Assembly: GCA_014898415.1 (NCBI GenBank)
Contig: RCTD01000007.1
Span: forward strand, 744,001-808,000
Direction: 5' to 3'
DNA from: Stromatinia cepivora
Taxonomy: Eukaryota; Ascomycota; Leotiomycetes; Helotiales; Sclerotiniaceae
Length of the DNA stretch: 64,000 nucleotides
In this document: positions 24,470 through 36,717 of the stretch, piece after piece
How positions within the stretch are numbered: position 1 is the first letter of the stretch
Layout of the letters: each line of letters begins with the position of its first letter
Program-made: the position numbers and the translations under genes
Notes under the pieces: model-generated
The model's database searches: none
Seen by the model: the letters and a program-made list of their open reading frames with translations, nothing else
What the model was told of the DNA's origin: nothing

Positions 24470-26805
24470 ATTGATGGTGAGTATATAAAACAGAAAATGT
24501 TCTAGAAGGACTCTGCAGAGGTGTGGAGAGATTGTTGGAAGAAGAGAACGTTTAAATAAAAGGAGTGCAAGTGGTAAGTTGGTCACAAAGGAATGTAAAT
24601 AAAGAGTACTGAAGAGAGATGTTTGAATGTTGATGGAGAATAGGATGGTGTTGAAATGGTGGAAGTTTGTGGACTCTATATACTTCTTATGGGACTTGAA
24701 GGAAGTCCATTGAGATGAGGACTTCTCATTCTGGAAGGAGATGAATATAGAAACATCCTTCATGACAATATCGAGATTTGTTCCATGTCGGTGATGGCCT
24801 ATGACAGGTAGCATCATCCAGCAAAGATGCGTTGTGGGATGAATCTTTCACTAAAAATATGAGAAGGAATAACTCAGGCACATAGAATCAGGTACGATCC
24901 GAAACAGCATCTGGAGCCGAACCCCGGATGCTTTGATCAAGATATCAGGAACATATCGAAATTACCCGATGCTCAATGGACACGAAGAAACTTCTTCTGT
25001 TGTTCTATTTACAGAATGCTATTTGTCACCAGTTGATTTGTTCTCGAAGATTTATCGAAGGCTCGGAAACTTCTAATTCGTCAAGTTCAAAGGTTGAAAG
25101 ACGTAGCTGGAAGAATCTCAAAACAAAGGGGTGCCAACAATCAACGAAATCCTATCAACGAATTTTCTGATGTTAGTATCATTGCCGAGGATTACTTACC
25201 CTTGCATGTAATAAATGACTTGCGCAATTTTAGCAGTCAGGTGTCTTCACGTGTTTTTTGCTCCTGATCCTCTAAGCTGAAATTGGCCGCCGCAATCCTC
25301 GAAGTAGGGGCTACTGGTGCTCAGTATATCCACTACGCAGCTCACATGCATATAAAATTTAAAATTCAAGTGATTCGCCTTGCTACCAGGCTTTACTAAG
25401 CGAAGAAGGGGAATGATTCAAGGATGGTGTCACCCATGATCAAGCGAAGCCAAGTAAAATTATCAGATCTGGGGATTAGAGGGTTTGCGCCAAAAAATTA
25501 ATTTCTCTTTTGTAGATTATATAATGAATGCAGAGGTTCTGAATGGCTAGATACCCTAATCAAAGCTTCGATCACCTTGAATTTCGATTAGCAATTTGAA
25601 AATTTTAGTATATCGGAACTACCTAATAAAGTTTAAGGAATTCATAATCAAATTCCTAGTGTATTACAATCAATTACAATACGTTAGTAATTGTAGATCA
25701 GCTGAAAAGGGTATAGATTGTACGGGAGCTATACTTCAATCGGTATAGATCCATGAGAGAAGCGAGTATAACCGAATTACAACAAAAGTTCCAAAAAAAG
25801 TTGCGTAAACCCTCTATTGAAGAAAACTAACAAACAATGAAGAGAATTAAATGTGGAGATGAAAATAGATTTAAAATTCTTATATTTTTCGAATGTTGAG
25901 GTGCGGGGATGTGGCAACGCTTGTTTGAGTTGTGGCCGCATTGGAAATGGGCTAGGAGAAAGTTTCATCTTGACGTAAAAATAAGGGCTGAATGCTACTG
26001 TCAGGGGCACATATAAGTAGGAAAATGAATCCATGACATGGGACGATTTCAACGTAGAATCTGACTTTCTCGTGATAATTTGATGAATGACATCAATCTT
26101 GTACGTTACGCGGAGGGATTGGAAGGAAGGACGAGCAAATTCTGTTGTCAAGCTCCTCCTCAACTAGACACGAAGTCGGTATGGATGAGACCAGAAATAT
26201 CACGAAATCATAGAGGTATACATACCTGTGAGGCCGGGATTATTGATGTCAAAAAAGATGAAACTAGGAGGGAGAAACACCCGAACGGATCGCAAGATAT
26301 ATCCATCATGCAATATATCATGTCTACACAATCACATTATACGATATCAATGCCCAAACTGCCGGCATGTTTCTAATGGTAAGCTCGCGGCCAAATAGTT
26401 AGATAACCCCGTTTTGAAGCAAATGAATTGTATTTCTAGACGACCTAGAATATTGATCACTTGACCATTGAAATTATTCTACAATTCTGATGCCTTGCTC
26501 CTAGAGCATAAGTAGTATGAGAACTACTCAGAGAAATTTTTTTGCACAAGCATGCAGTCTTTATGTAATAAATGATTGCCATTGTGATATTGATGTCTAA
26601 CTTCCAGTTAAATTAATAAAAATCATAGATAAAGATGCCCGCGAAAATCTCAAAGATATGACGTTCCAGATCAACTCCGCTCGATGATATGTCCAGCCTC
26701 AGATGCGAATTGACCACTGTGCTAGTGCAGGAATAAAATATAGTGTTGATATTACCGATCGCCGATTCGCAGAAATAAATACTTTTGGTGTAGAAAAATG
26801 CCTCC
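24470..26805. other. Spacer between lysozyme-like and 486-aa gene
   Basis: It contains the upstream region of the lysozyme-like gene and, on the other side, the 3' flank of the 26806-28315 gene. Frames at 24976-25170, 25777-26163 and 26080-26376 have no recognisable features. The segment 25480-25760 is AT-rich. No repeat or RNA gene was identified. Confidence 0.5.
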
Positions 26806-28315
26806 CTAAGTCGCTGCGTCGAAGGACTGTCCGAAAAAGACCCAGCGTCGCTCCATGTTGTTGGATGCAAGGTTATCGTCAGAAGCAGGTGTGCCAACGT
26901 CCTTCGGTTCAGGTTTCCGTTGAACTGCTCTTGGAGCACGCGGATTTTGGATAGGAGCATTAAACAAGGCTTCTAGTTCTTCGGCCGTCTTATTGTCCAC
27001 AAAAATTGACTCAACACCCACGTACATGTCTGGGTTCGCCTCAAGCATGCCCAAGCGCATCTTCTCATGTGCTAGATATGCTGGAACTGCATATGTCTCG
27101 TACCAATCAGCATAGCTGCGTTTTCTCTTCTTCATCCAACTCTCGATATCACGCCATTTGTATGTTTCGATGATGGCGTCAGGAACGACACAATATGGAA
27201 CGAGGTATTCATTCTCAAAAAAGCTAATGCCGTACAGTTCCTGATCGCCGTAAAGAGATACCACATCGTAATGACGCATTTCATCGACCACTCGCAAGAT
27301 TGGAAATCCAGCCGCAATTTGTGCATAGCCATTGATGAGAGTCAGGTTTGCACAAATCATTTCAGTCTTCTTTCGAGCGTCATAGAATCGCGGAAGAATG
27401 TGATCAGAAGTAAGCATACTTAGGTGACTTGTGATCGAAATACCCTGAGTAAGACCACGGTGTCTCCAGTATGTATGATTACGTAGAAAATTACAGCGTT
27501 CCGTTACAGTGCGGAGAGGCAAGTCTGAAGACGCCGAAACAAAACCGTGATCATCGTCATCTATCCTAGACTTGCTGGCCTTGTCCCACAATCGCAGAAA
27601 AAGTCCTGGACAGACGAACTCCTTATTTTTCGTGTCCATCCGAGGCAATGTTCGGGAGTCTAGCACGGCCCATCCATGCTTGTCTTCTTCCTGGATTTTC
27701 ACAGGACCTGCTTGTGATGTCGTGTGACGTAAGAGTTTGTCTAGCTCAGCCGGATTTTTTGGATGATATGCCTTTTTCCCAGAACCGTAGTTTTGGCGAG
27801 TTCTCTTTTGAATACCACCATAATTTACCGGACTCCTTTTCTTTTTCAGTAGTTCTACGATGTAATCAAGTTCTTGCGGAGATACATTAACGGGCTCTCG
27901 CAAAATGTCGATAAGTGATTCCACGTTGGCGGATAAGTACTTGCTTGCGAATGAAGGCTTTTTTTGCTTGGGCTTAGCAGGTTGAGGTTGGACATCAGGA
28001 AGAATATTAGTCTCCTGGCCATTTTCAGATATATATGTATCTTCGAGAGCATCCTCGTTATCCTCATTGTCGCCTGAAGCATCCGCATCTTCACCGGACG
28101 CATCCATATCCATGCCTGATGCCGATTCTCCAAGGAAGTCACCAGTTACTGTCGGATCTACATAATCAGCTCTAATCTAGCAAAGCAGAAATGACCGTAC
28201 TCCTACCTTCAATATCTGAATCACTTATGGTGAACGTATACCGAGGAACATCAATGCCTTCATTGAGCTCTACTGCGTCTGCATCCTCGATGATATCGTC
28301 ATGCTCGTCAGCCAT
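26806..28315 (-). CDS. Unrecognised protein with acidic N-terminus
   Basis: I do not recognise this protein with certainty. Two exons, 28207-28315 and 26806-28157, with a 50-bp class GT-AG intron, give about 486 aa. The first ~90 residues are highly acidic (MADEHDDIIEDADAVELNEG; MDASGEDADASGDNEDNED), followed by a basic region with KKKRSPVNYGGIQKRTR. A folded part begins near residue 180: VCPGLFLRLWDKASKSR, GITSHL-like ISITSHLSMLTSDHILPRFY, FPILRVVDEMRHYDV and YLVPYCVVPDAI. This order resembles the ascomycete domain of unknown function DUF7587, which has an ADP-ribosyltransferase-like look, but that link is tentative. There is no signal peptide or membrane segment. Long open frame, good splice signals and acidic/basic segmentation argue for a real, probably nuclear, protein. 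Confidence 0.8.
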
Positions 28316-29778
28316 ATTGAACGACTACGTATTTAGTTCCGCGATATAAGGAAGCCCCAGGGGAAAAATTCAACGCTGCCGGTCAACTTGGTATGACCGT
28401 GTATCAAATTCTTCCTCAGCCAGGCGATGACGCTCAGTTTTGAGACTATGCTCTCAAGAATGATGTGGCGAGGAATGAATTTGAATCTTGAGGTTCTTGA
28501 TTTTGAGATATAACAATAGAACCGCTGGTCTTAAGCAGCTAGGTGATTGCTCGAAGAAATTCAAGTTGGTGGAAGTGTGGGTTGCAATATTGGACGTACG
28601 TCTGCGTGCTTTGAGCCTCACCTTCGAACGGCTAAGAATGTAGAAACTGGGTAAGAATGAAGATAAAAAAGAAGGAGAGATGGATCAACAGTGATGCTTT
28701 CACCGGTCACACGAGGATGGTGAGGTTGTTTAAGAATAGATCGAACTGACGAACTTGTTGACCTTCAAGTTTGGATACTGAATCGAAGGATGGCACTTCA
28801 AAACCAACTATTACTTCAAGTTGCCATGGAAGCTTTAGGAGAAAGGATAGGTATTTGACTGGGTTATTACCGTTGTCAATTAGAATAGAGATTCTCGATG
28901 GGAAGAAAGTTGTAGGGGATAAGAAGTTGACAATGGAAACAAGGGCGACAGCGAGGGAGTAAATAAGGCAGTCTTTAGACTTGAGTGAATACACACGGGA
29001 AATATACCTCTCTGGTAGCTATCCCAAAGGTGAGAAGCGGGGTAATAAATTATATTGTGAAATATCGAACCGTTCTGTTGGTTCTTGTATACTGTCTTCA
29101 GTAGGTTTGATACTGCCGGTAGAAAAGGCACCATAATCATTATATCAGTTGTACCCACACATAAGCTAAAGACCCTCTTGAAGAAAAAGTACCTTTCGAG
29201 GAACGTATGAGGTTCTTCACATAATGAAGCTACAAAGTGTTCGAGGCTCAACGATCCCAACTAGCTTTCTGCATCCTGGCTTCATCTTGCAGAGGAAACT
29301 TGGTACTTGTGCTGAGAGTACAAAATTTCCCCAGGTCAAGGGTATAAAAATGAGCCGATAGACATCTTATGGAGCAGGCTTTCATCCATCAGAATGGAAC
29401 CAATGCAGCTGTCCTTCTGAACACAAATCCGTATATTCAGAACGATATTACCCCGCAACCACCCAGCTAAAGATTGCCATGAATATCAAGATATAACTGC
29501 AACAAAATTGCTTGTTGCGACTAATAACTCAATCCACTCGAATTGATAATTATCATCGTAAGCAAAAACATTTCGATGAATTCAAAAGCCAATTGCAAAG
29601 GTCTGTTATTCCCCGCCCAGACAAAACGCTCCCTAACCTTAGCGTTCGGAACATCATTCACTCCGACCAAACCAAAAAGTACTAGAATCTCTAACCAAAA
29701 GCAATCTTTAGACTCTATCCTTTCCACACACCATGATTTTGCGGTCTATATTGATATTATAACATTGAAACCCTCAAG
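28316..29778. other. Divergent spacer between the 486-aa gene and ZIP gene
   Basis: The two flanking genes point away from each other, so this 1.46 kb holds both promoters. Minus-strand frames (28707-28994, 28880-29260, 29521-29727) are not convincing. No other feature was recognised. Confidence 0.5.
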
Positions 29779-31231
29779 ATGGTCATCAATCGCGATGGTA
29801 GATTACCATCTTCCCTTTCCCTACAATGCGACCAACTAACAAATGACTTAGTTTCGTCCTGGTCTACATCTCATCTCCTGGCCGAATTAAGACGACGACA
29901 GCAACAAGATGAATCTGGAGCGATCGCCCAGAAACCTGTTTGCGGATCGGGGGTTAAGGGCAGTTATAATACGTCTGCGCATGTATATGCGCTTGTGCTA
30001 ATACTCGTTCTGAGTACAATTGGTATGTCATCACAGCCTGTTCCATTTGTCCCGTCTAACAATATCTTCCTTGACAGCATGCGGATTTCCCCTAATTTCT
30101 CGGCGGTCCTCGAAGTCCGATGGCCCGAATCGCTTTATATTTCTATCTCAACATTTCGGCACGGGGGTTCTTATAGCTACGGCATTTGTGCATTTATTAC
30201 CAACGGCTTTCATGTCCTTGACAGATCCATGTCTACCGTATTTTTTCAGCGATGGGTATCATCCTTTAGCAGGACTTATTGCAATGTTCAGTGCATTGGT
30301 AGTTGTAGGGTTGGAGATGTTTTTAACGACTAGAGGGGCAGGCCATTCTCATTCACATGGAGGGAATTGGGATGTTGTGCCTAGAGGGGAAGATGAAGCG
30401 ATGCAAAGAAATAAGAGCGCAAAGAAGAAGGGGAAGCAATCGAATGGCAGATTAGGCAAAATAGGTCTAAATCATCGGCCACAAGATATCGCATTAGAAG
30501 ATATGGGAGAATCCGAAGGTCTCGTCGCAGGAGTCTCGCCCCTCCTAGTATCAACACCTCAAGCTGGGCTTACCGGGAGCTCCGAGCGTAAGAAATATCA
30601 AGATGCCAATATCTCAGATGACGATTCCGATCTCGACCTCGACCTCGATGAACTGGATGATCCCCTCACAAAAGCTCTTACCCATTCTCCGCACGATCCT
30701 GAAACTACTACCTCCTCCCCAATCTCAGCCGAAGACTCACAAAAACGTCAAATACTGCAATGTCTCCTCCTTGAAGCCGGTATCCTCTTTCACTCCATCT
30801 TCATTGGCATGGCCATCTCCGTCGCCACGGGTCCTCCATTCGTCGTCTTCCTAATCGCCATCGCCTTCCACCAATCCTTCGAAGGACTCGCCCTCGGATC
30901 CCGCATCGCCGCAATTAATTTCCCCTCCTCTTCTCCTCGTCCCTGGCTAATGGTTCTCGCATATGGAACTACGACGCCCATTGGTCAGGCTATTGGTCTA
31001 ATTGTGCATAATTTGTATGATCCGCATTCTGCGGCTGGACTTTTGATGGTGGGGTTTATGAATGCCATTAGCAGTGGATTGCTGCTATTTGCGGGCTTGG
31101 TACAATTGTTGGCCGAGGACTTTTTGAGTGATAAGAGTTATGGAATTCTCAAGGGAAAAAGAAGATGGGAGGCTTTTGTGGCAGTTTTGGGTGGGAGTTG
31201 TTTAATGGCGTTGGTGGGGGCTTGGGCATAG
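29779..31231 (+). CDS. ZIP family zinc/iron transporter
   Basis: A membrane importer of divalent metal ions, most likely zinc, at the plasma membrane or an internal membrane. Two exons, 29779-30022 and 30078-31231, with a 55-bp intron give about 465 aa. The N-terminus has CGSGVKGSYNTSAHVYAL leading into the first membrane segment, which continues across the intron into ACGFPLISRRSS. A histidine-rich motif GHSHSHGG lies near residue 168 at the start of a long, charged cytosolic loop (about 170-300) containing an Asp-rich stretch, typical of the variable metal-binding loop of ZIPs. The family signature follows: LLLEAGILFHSIFIGMAIS near residue 320 and AFHQSFEGLALGSR near 345, supplying His and Glu ligands of the metal path. 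The closing segments are hydrophobic and end with GSCLMALVGAWA. Confidence 0.93.
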
Positions 31232-31967
31232 GGAATAGATGAGTGTCTCATGAAGAATGAAGATTCTTTGTGTGAATGAATTGTACCTGTATTACTCTTA
31301 TCATTTGCATTTCTAGCGTTTTCTTGTTTCAGGTTTGGGTAAGAACTGAGCCGCCGGGCACGGCTTGGGTAGAGGTTTTGGGATAGAGATAAACCGGCGG
31401 CAGATCCGAACATATGATGCAGTGTCTTAAAATATATACTGTACCTCACTGTCGCCTTCGGTATTAGTTTCGTGATTTGGTGTTCTGTGAACAAGAGCAT
31501 TCCAATATGGCAAGTTGCAGTCGATCAACACCACCCAATCGACCCGTTTCTTAGATAGGGAGAAGTGCTGAAAACTTTCAATATAGCCGTGCAGAAGGAA
31601 ATCTAAATTCCGGGAGCTGAATCGTTGCCATATTCCCTCGAAACTTTTTGAACCAATATTGACACTTGCTCATTCTTCATACTATCGACACTCGAGCATC
31701 GTCCTGTGAATTCATCCAACTCTATTCGCATCTGGACCTGGTATCACCTGCAACCCTCCAATTCCAACACAATCATAAGCACATCATCACAAATTCGTCC
31801 ATAGTCTCGCAGTATTGGTAGGAAGCTGAATCAATTTTTCATAATCGACCGCCAGGTCTTCATGTATGTAAGTGAAGTAGGCTTAAGAAGCAATGATGCA
31901 ACGCCCTCCCATTCATCCATGACTTCCTTCCATTTGACGTTAAAACCCCGAAAAAAGAACAGCCTCT
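31232..31967. other. Convergent spacer between ZIP and uL14 genes
   Basis: It holds the 3' ends of the two convergent genes. No further feature is seen; the minus-strand frame 31138-31500 is mostly the shadow of the ZIP gene. Confidence 0.5.
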
Positions 31968-32963
31968 TTACATAACGACACCAGAGTTGCTGGCAATACG
32001 CTGAGTAGATATAATTAGTTTCCGGGAATCAAGGATAAAGGAGTTGGAAAGTTGGAACTTACTGGCCATAATTCAGCAGCTTCCTTTCCGACTGGTCCAG
32101 TGATGGCGGATCCCTTCATCTCTCCCTTGGGGTTGACAATCTGTAGAGAATTTGTCAGCCATTATTCCACCCTCATGTCTGAAATTGTATAATTTTATCC
32201 TCCAGCTTCCATCCTCCATCTTTTGCAAAATCCTCATAAAAACCCATCCGCCTAACCCGTATACCATCCATACCCCGTCCAAATACTTAAAAATAGAATT
32301 CTGCACTTACAACACCGGCGTTGTCCTCGAAGTACAAGAAAACACCATCAGTTCTCTTCCATGGCTTTGACTGTCTAACGATAACAGCTGGCATAACCTT
32401 TTTTCTTAATTCTGGCTTTCCCTTCTTGACGGTTGCCATAACCATATCACCGACACCACCGGCTGGGAGACGGTTAAGACGGGCACCGATACCCTTGACG
32501 GAAATGATGTACAAGTTACGGGCACCGGAGTTGTCGCAGCAGTTCATGACGGCTCCGCTATTTTCTAGTCAGTATTTTGAGCTTTATCGTATTGCGAGTT
32601 TGAATAAGGATAGGTCCGCAGATTCAGGAATAATATCGTAGTCGTTTGTTCGGTATCGCAGATTGTTGGGTGTGAGAACTGGAGTGAAAACTCACACTGG
32701 GAGACCGAGAGTCATCTTAAGCTTGCCACCAGGGGCTCCACGTCTATGAACAAGATCACATTAGCTTTCGATTTCGTCAACTTTCCAAATCCTGTAATGT
32801 AGCCTCTACAATTCAATCGCAATGCTCAAATCGCGCTCTCTCCCAGTTTTAATTCCTTCCACTCATTCCCCCTCTCTTTGAAGTTCCGGCGCATTTCTTC
32901 ACCCAATCGACCCCACCATCCGTAATGACTGTGGAAAAAGCAGACTCACGAAATCTTTGCCAT
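31968..32963 (-). CDS. RPL23: 60S ribosomal protein L23 (uL14)
   Basis: A universally conserved protein of the large ribosomal subunit near the factor-binding region and intersubunit bridges. Five exons on the minus strand (32950-32963, 32696-32743, 32311-32557, 32063-32140, 31968-32000) give 139 aa, normal for eukaryotes (yeast 137). The first exon is only 14 nt (MAKIS start), and introns 1-3 are long for this window (206, 138 and 170 bp), a common pattern for ribosomal protein genes. Hallmarks: [89 protein letters not shown] and the end [12 protein letters not shown]. All five exons join in frame with GT-AG borders. Confidence 0.97.
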
Positions 32964-33925
32964 CTCGACGGTGTTTCTTTCGGTATACTGAAAGGGTCGA
33001 AAATGTAATTTGTCGAATTAGAAGTTGTCGTCGGTTTGGTATTATTTCGAGGTTGAATTGCGAAAAATTGCCAGGTGCAAACCCTAATCTGAATAAGCGA
33101 AGAAAAAATGGACCCATTGTTTTTTCTAAGGAATCTCTGGAATCTTATTCCGTGAAATGAAAAGGTACAATTTTTGAAATGTTACAGTTGGAGAGTGAAG
33201 TTTATTTCCCTGGCCTACGACAATTAATTTTCCTCGAATAAACCACTATATATGAATTATTTCACAGCGGAAGTCATCAACTCTCAGAGTGTCTCATTTT
33301 GCTTCACGATTTCACGATTTCACGATTTCTTTGTCACTTGATGTATATGCACGCCTCTCGGATTGCAGTTGAATATTTTGAATTCATTTTAATCCTGTTT
33401 ACAAAAAAAGTATTGGTATATCCCCGGAGTAGAGGCAATGGAATCTAGAAAACCTACATAGCGCGAGCTGAAAGATCCCGTCTGCATAAAATATCATAGC
33501 TCCTGAAGTTTCACGCCCCTCTCAAGTTCCCTATCTCGTTCGCCATGTACGCCATGCTCAATTTACCATCCCTCGAAGATATGAGTATAGAATTAGAAAA
33601 GTAAATTATTCGTAGATTCAGGATCGGTTGCCCAAGATCACAACGCGTCGAGATTAGTACAGTCCTCAAGGACATCGCATAGAACGAGTTCTTATAAGAT
33701 GAATTTCCCGACAGGTCCGTTTTGTATACGATAAACCATTGGACTGGCGATCGTCTTTAGATATGTGTTTGTTCCAATGTAGAAACCCTCTAGCCAAAAG
33801 AGCATACAGCCAAAGGCTTAGAAAGCAAATATGGCATTTTGAAACCACCCCCCTGGAATTCAATGAAACTCCATGATCGAAGAAAGAAAATCGTGATTGG
33901 GACGACGTCGATATCCTTGACTTAT
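32964..33925. other. Spacer between uL14 and RPD3
   Basis: It contains the uL14 promoter (with the AAACCCTAA box) and the RPD3 3' region. A short triplicate of TTTCACGAT occurs at about 33305-33330. The frame 32957-33160 is antisense to the uL14 first exon and its leader and is not credible. Confidence 0.5.
33079..33087. promoter_or_regulatory. Telo-box-like AAACCCTAA upstream of uL14
   Basis: AAACCCTAA lies about 115 bp upstream of the uL14 start codon. Telomere-repeat-like boxes of this kind are established promoter elements of ribosomal protein genes in plants and similar ACCCTA elements occur in fungal ribosomal protein promoters. Function here is inferred from position and sequence only. 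Confidence 0.45.
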
Positions 33926-36045
33926 TCATGATTGAGCTTGCTCGATAATCTTCTCACTTGCTTCTGCTGTCATATCGATATCTTGTCTTTCAGTGTCGCT
34001 TTCTTGCTTCAAAATTACAGGCTCTGCTTTCAAAGCGACTGTCTCAGGCACAGTTTCAGCATTACTAGCGACTGCCTCAATGTTCGTGGCAATATTGGCT
34101 TTGACCGAGGCTGTTGGGGATGCTGGTAATTTTTCAGATTTCTCCGGGACGGCCGGGGCATCGGGCGGCTCAGTCATATCAATATCGCCTTCGTTGTCAA
34201 CAATCGGTTTGGGCGAGCTTGAGCGAGATGGGGCATTTGATGGGCCCACTTCAAGAGTGTCGGTAGGGGTTGCGTCTTGAGTCTTCTGTTCCATGAGCTC
34301 GGCATTTACTTGTGCATTGGCTTCGGTGACAGCTATTGGAGCATCTTCAACCTCGTCGTGGATTTCGATTTCTGGAGTAGGAACACCACTATCCATATCA
34401 ACATCTGAATAAGTGTGATTGCGCTGTTTTGCTTGGCCATTCTGAGCAAATGCTCCGTTTCCAAGGTTCGCTTCCTCTTCATCAGCTTCATCGAACTCAT
34501 CGTCCCGGGCTATATGCTTATCATTCCGGTGCTGAGTATGACGAACATCCATATTTTCGTCTTCATCAGCATCAGCCAAGATATCATCGTCTTCATCGGT
34601 TGTTCCGGCTAAAGTAGTACGAGGTACATCTTGCATTTGTACAGATGGGGCGTGAGCAGTTCTCTTCAGATTCTCGATGACTTGAATTTTTATCTTCTCG
34701 AGGTAATCTTTCGAATTAGCATTCTCCATATTAGAGGATCGAACATCAAGTTCATAATCGGGGCCGTAATACTACATGTCAATGTTAGAATATCTTCACA
34801 ATACTCTGCCAGGAAACATACCTCGTAATATTCGTTGTAAGGAAGTACGGGATCCATTTCCTTACCAACTAGTACACCAGTCTCAAATGCCCAGGTTCGC
34901 GCAACATTACGCATAGTATAGCCGCCTCCTCCAAGCACTAGAGTGGGCTTGTTGAAACTTTTGACAAACTGAACACAATTCGCATGGCCCCTCATGCTCA
35001 AATTGAAACATCCCAAGCGATCACCAGAAAGACTGTCTCCACCACATTGAAGAACGATAGCTTCTGGCTGATAGTAATCCATTACACTTTGAATAACAGG
35101 TTCAAAGATGGATTTATAAGTAACATCATCGATACCGTCGCGAAGTGGAAAATTGACTGCGTAATTTTTGCCCTGTCCAACACCAATATCTCGTAGTTCA
35201 CCAGTTCCTGGGAAATATTCGCCATATTTGTGAAATGAAACTGTCATCACTCTATCTGTGGTATAAAAGGCCTCTTCTACACCATCACCGTGATGAACAT
35301 CGATATCAATGTAGAGAACTCGCTTCTTAAAGCGCAACAGCTCAATTATGCCGAGAACAATATCTGAAATCAAATCAGTACGAGTATATAATTACGAAGG
35401 ACATGATCCCTTACCATTGACATAGCAAAAGCCACTTGCTTCACTTTTCTTTGCGTGATGTAATCCTCCAGCCCAATTGATTGCGATGTCGCATTTTGAA
35501 CGATTCAGACGGGCTGCACCCTCCATGCTACCACCAGCGCTGATTCCGCAGAATTCGAACAGTCCATCGAAGACCGGACAATCATCTCCGACATTGTACT
35601 TTCCTTGTTCCTTTGCAAAAGAATCCATGTTGTCGGGAGTAACTCTCTGAAGAAAGTCAATGTATTCATCGGTATGGAATTGTGTCATTTCGTGCCGGGT
35701 TGCTGGTTTCGCTCGCTACCAAATATAGTCAGTATAGGGTCATGAATGGGTCCTTTGGAATGATTTGATGCTCGCCCTTATACTTGCACTCGCAGAGTAG
35801 GCAAGAGACAAGATAACAATCTCGAAAGAGGGGCTTGCTCAATCGCAACTCACGTAAATCTCCATTTTCTGGTAAACTCCATAATTCATGATCAAACTAT
35901 GTGCCAAACGTATTCTATGAGGCTTCATAGGATGACCTGCAACATAGGCATAGTTTCCGACATCTGAGTCGTAGAAGTATGCGACCCTCTTTTTGGTGCT
36001 TGGCCCATTCGACACCGGATCTAAAGGTGCGAAGGAATTCGACAT
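33926..36045 (-). CDS. RPD3: Class I histone deacetylase Rpd3
   Basis: The zinc-dependent catalytic subunit of the Rpd3/Sin3 co-repressor complexes, removing acetyl groups from histone lysines in the nucleus. Four exons on the minus strand (35854-36045, 35415-35715, 34822-35363, 33926-34771) with introns of 138, 51 and 50 bp give about 626 aa. The catalytic domain starts at [20 protein letters not shown]. The active-site signature is intact: [19 protein letters not shown] near residues 148-165, [15 protein letters not shown] near 182-196 (zinc-binding Asp and His), [14 protein letters not shown] and [15 protein letters not shown]. Zinc and charge-relay residues therefore look complete. After [15 protein letters not shown] an acidic tail of about 200 residues, rich in Asp/Glu and DM repeats, is typical of filamentous-fungal Rpd3, which is longer than the yeast enzyme. 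Confidence 0.97.
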
Positions 36046-36717
36046 ATTGAATAAACTTGTGATCGTAGCCAGTAACAAGTAATTCTGAAGCGTCGTAGCA
36101 AAGAACGAATGATGGGTTTGTGTAATTGTAGTAAATGTTGGGTCAAACTAGATAATTGTGGGTGAAGGCTGAGAAAGAAAGAATAAATGGGAAAGGCGGC
36201 GGAGGTGGACGAGGATTAAAAGGCGAGGGAAGTTAAGAGAGCTTGGGGCAGAGCAGGGTCAACCAATGATGACCGAATGTACTAAATACACCCTATCGCT
36301 AATTGGATAAAAGATAAGGTACAATTGGAAATCTGATACTCGTAGAATACAGAACTTAAAGACAACACAACTCAAGAAGAAGATTTATATCATTAGAAAT
36401 GGATGATCAATGTTCATGATATTCCCAAACTGTATGTCTAGTTCTTCGAATCTTATCAAGAAAGAATTATAGCTACCTACAATTCTATATCTATATCGAA
36501 AGAATTTGACAAGGCTGAAGATTATAACAAGGCTGAACAGTCATGTGTTGAAAACTTGATTACATAATAACCTTTACCATTCACTGCGCGTTCTAAGCTG
36601 CCTTGAGTTGGAGCTTCACAACACCATTGAAACTTTGACACTTTTCGCCTTCGACCTCATCCTTTCTTTTCCTCAAGATACCCCTTTCACATTTAATAAC
36701 AGATCAAAAAATTCAAT
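36046..36717. promoter_or_regulatory. Shared divergent promoter of RPD3 and RPN11
   Basis: These 672 bp separate the start codons of two genes transcribed away from each other. The sequence is not repetitive and has no open frame of note. I did not find a yeast-type proteasome element (GGTGGCAAA). Any co-regulation is inference from layout. Confidence 0.5.

Noticed and set aside
32558..32949. Possible snoRNA in the long uL14 introns
   Set aside because: I looked for a C box (RTGATGA) and D box (CTGA) pair with terminal stem and found no convincing combination in introns 1 to 3.
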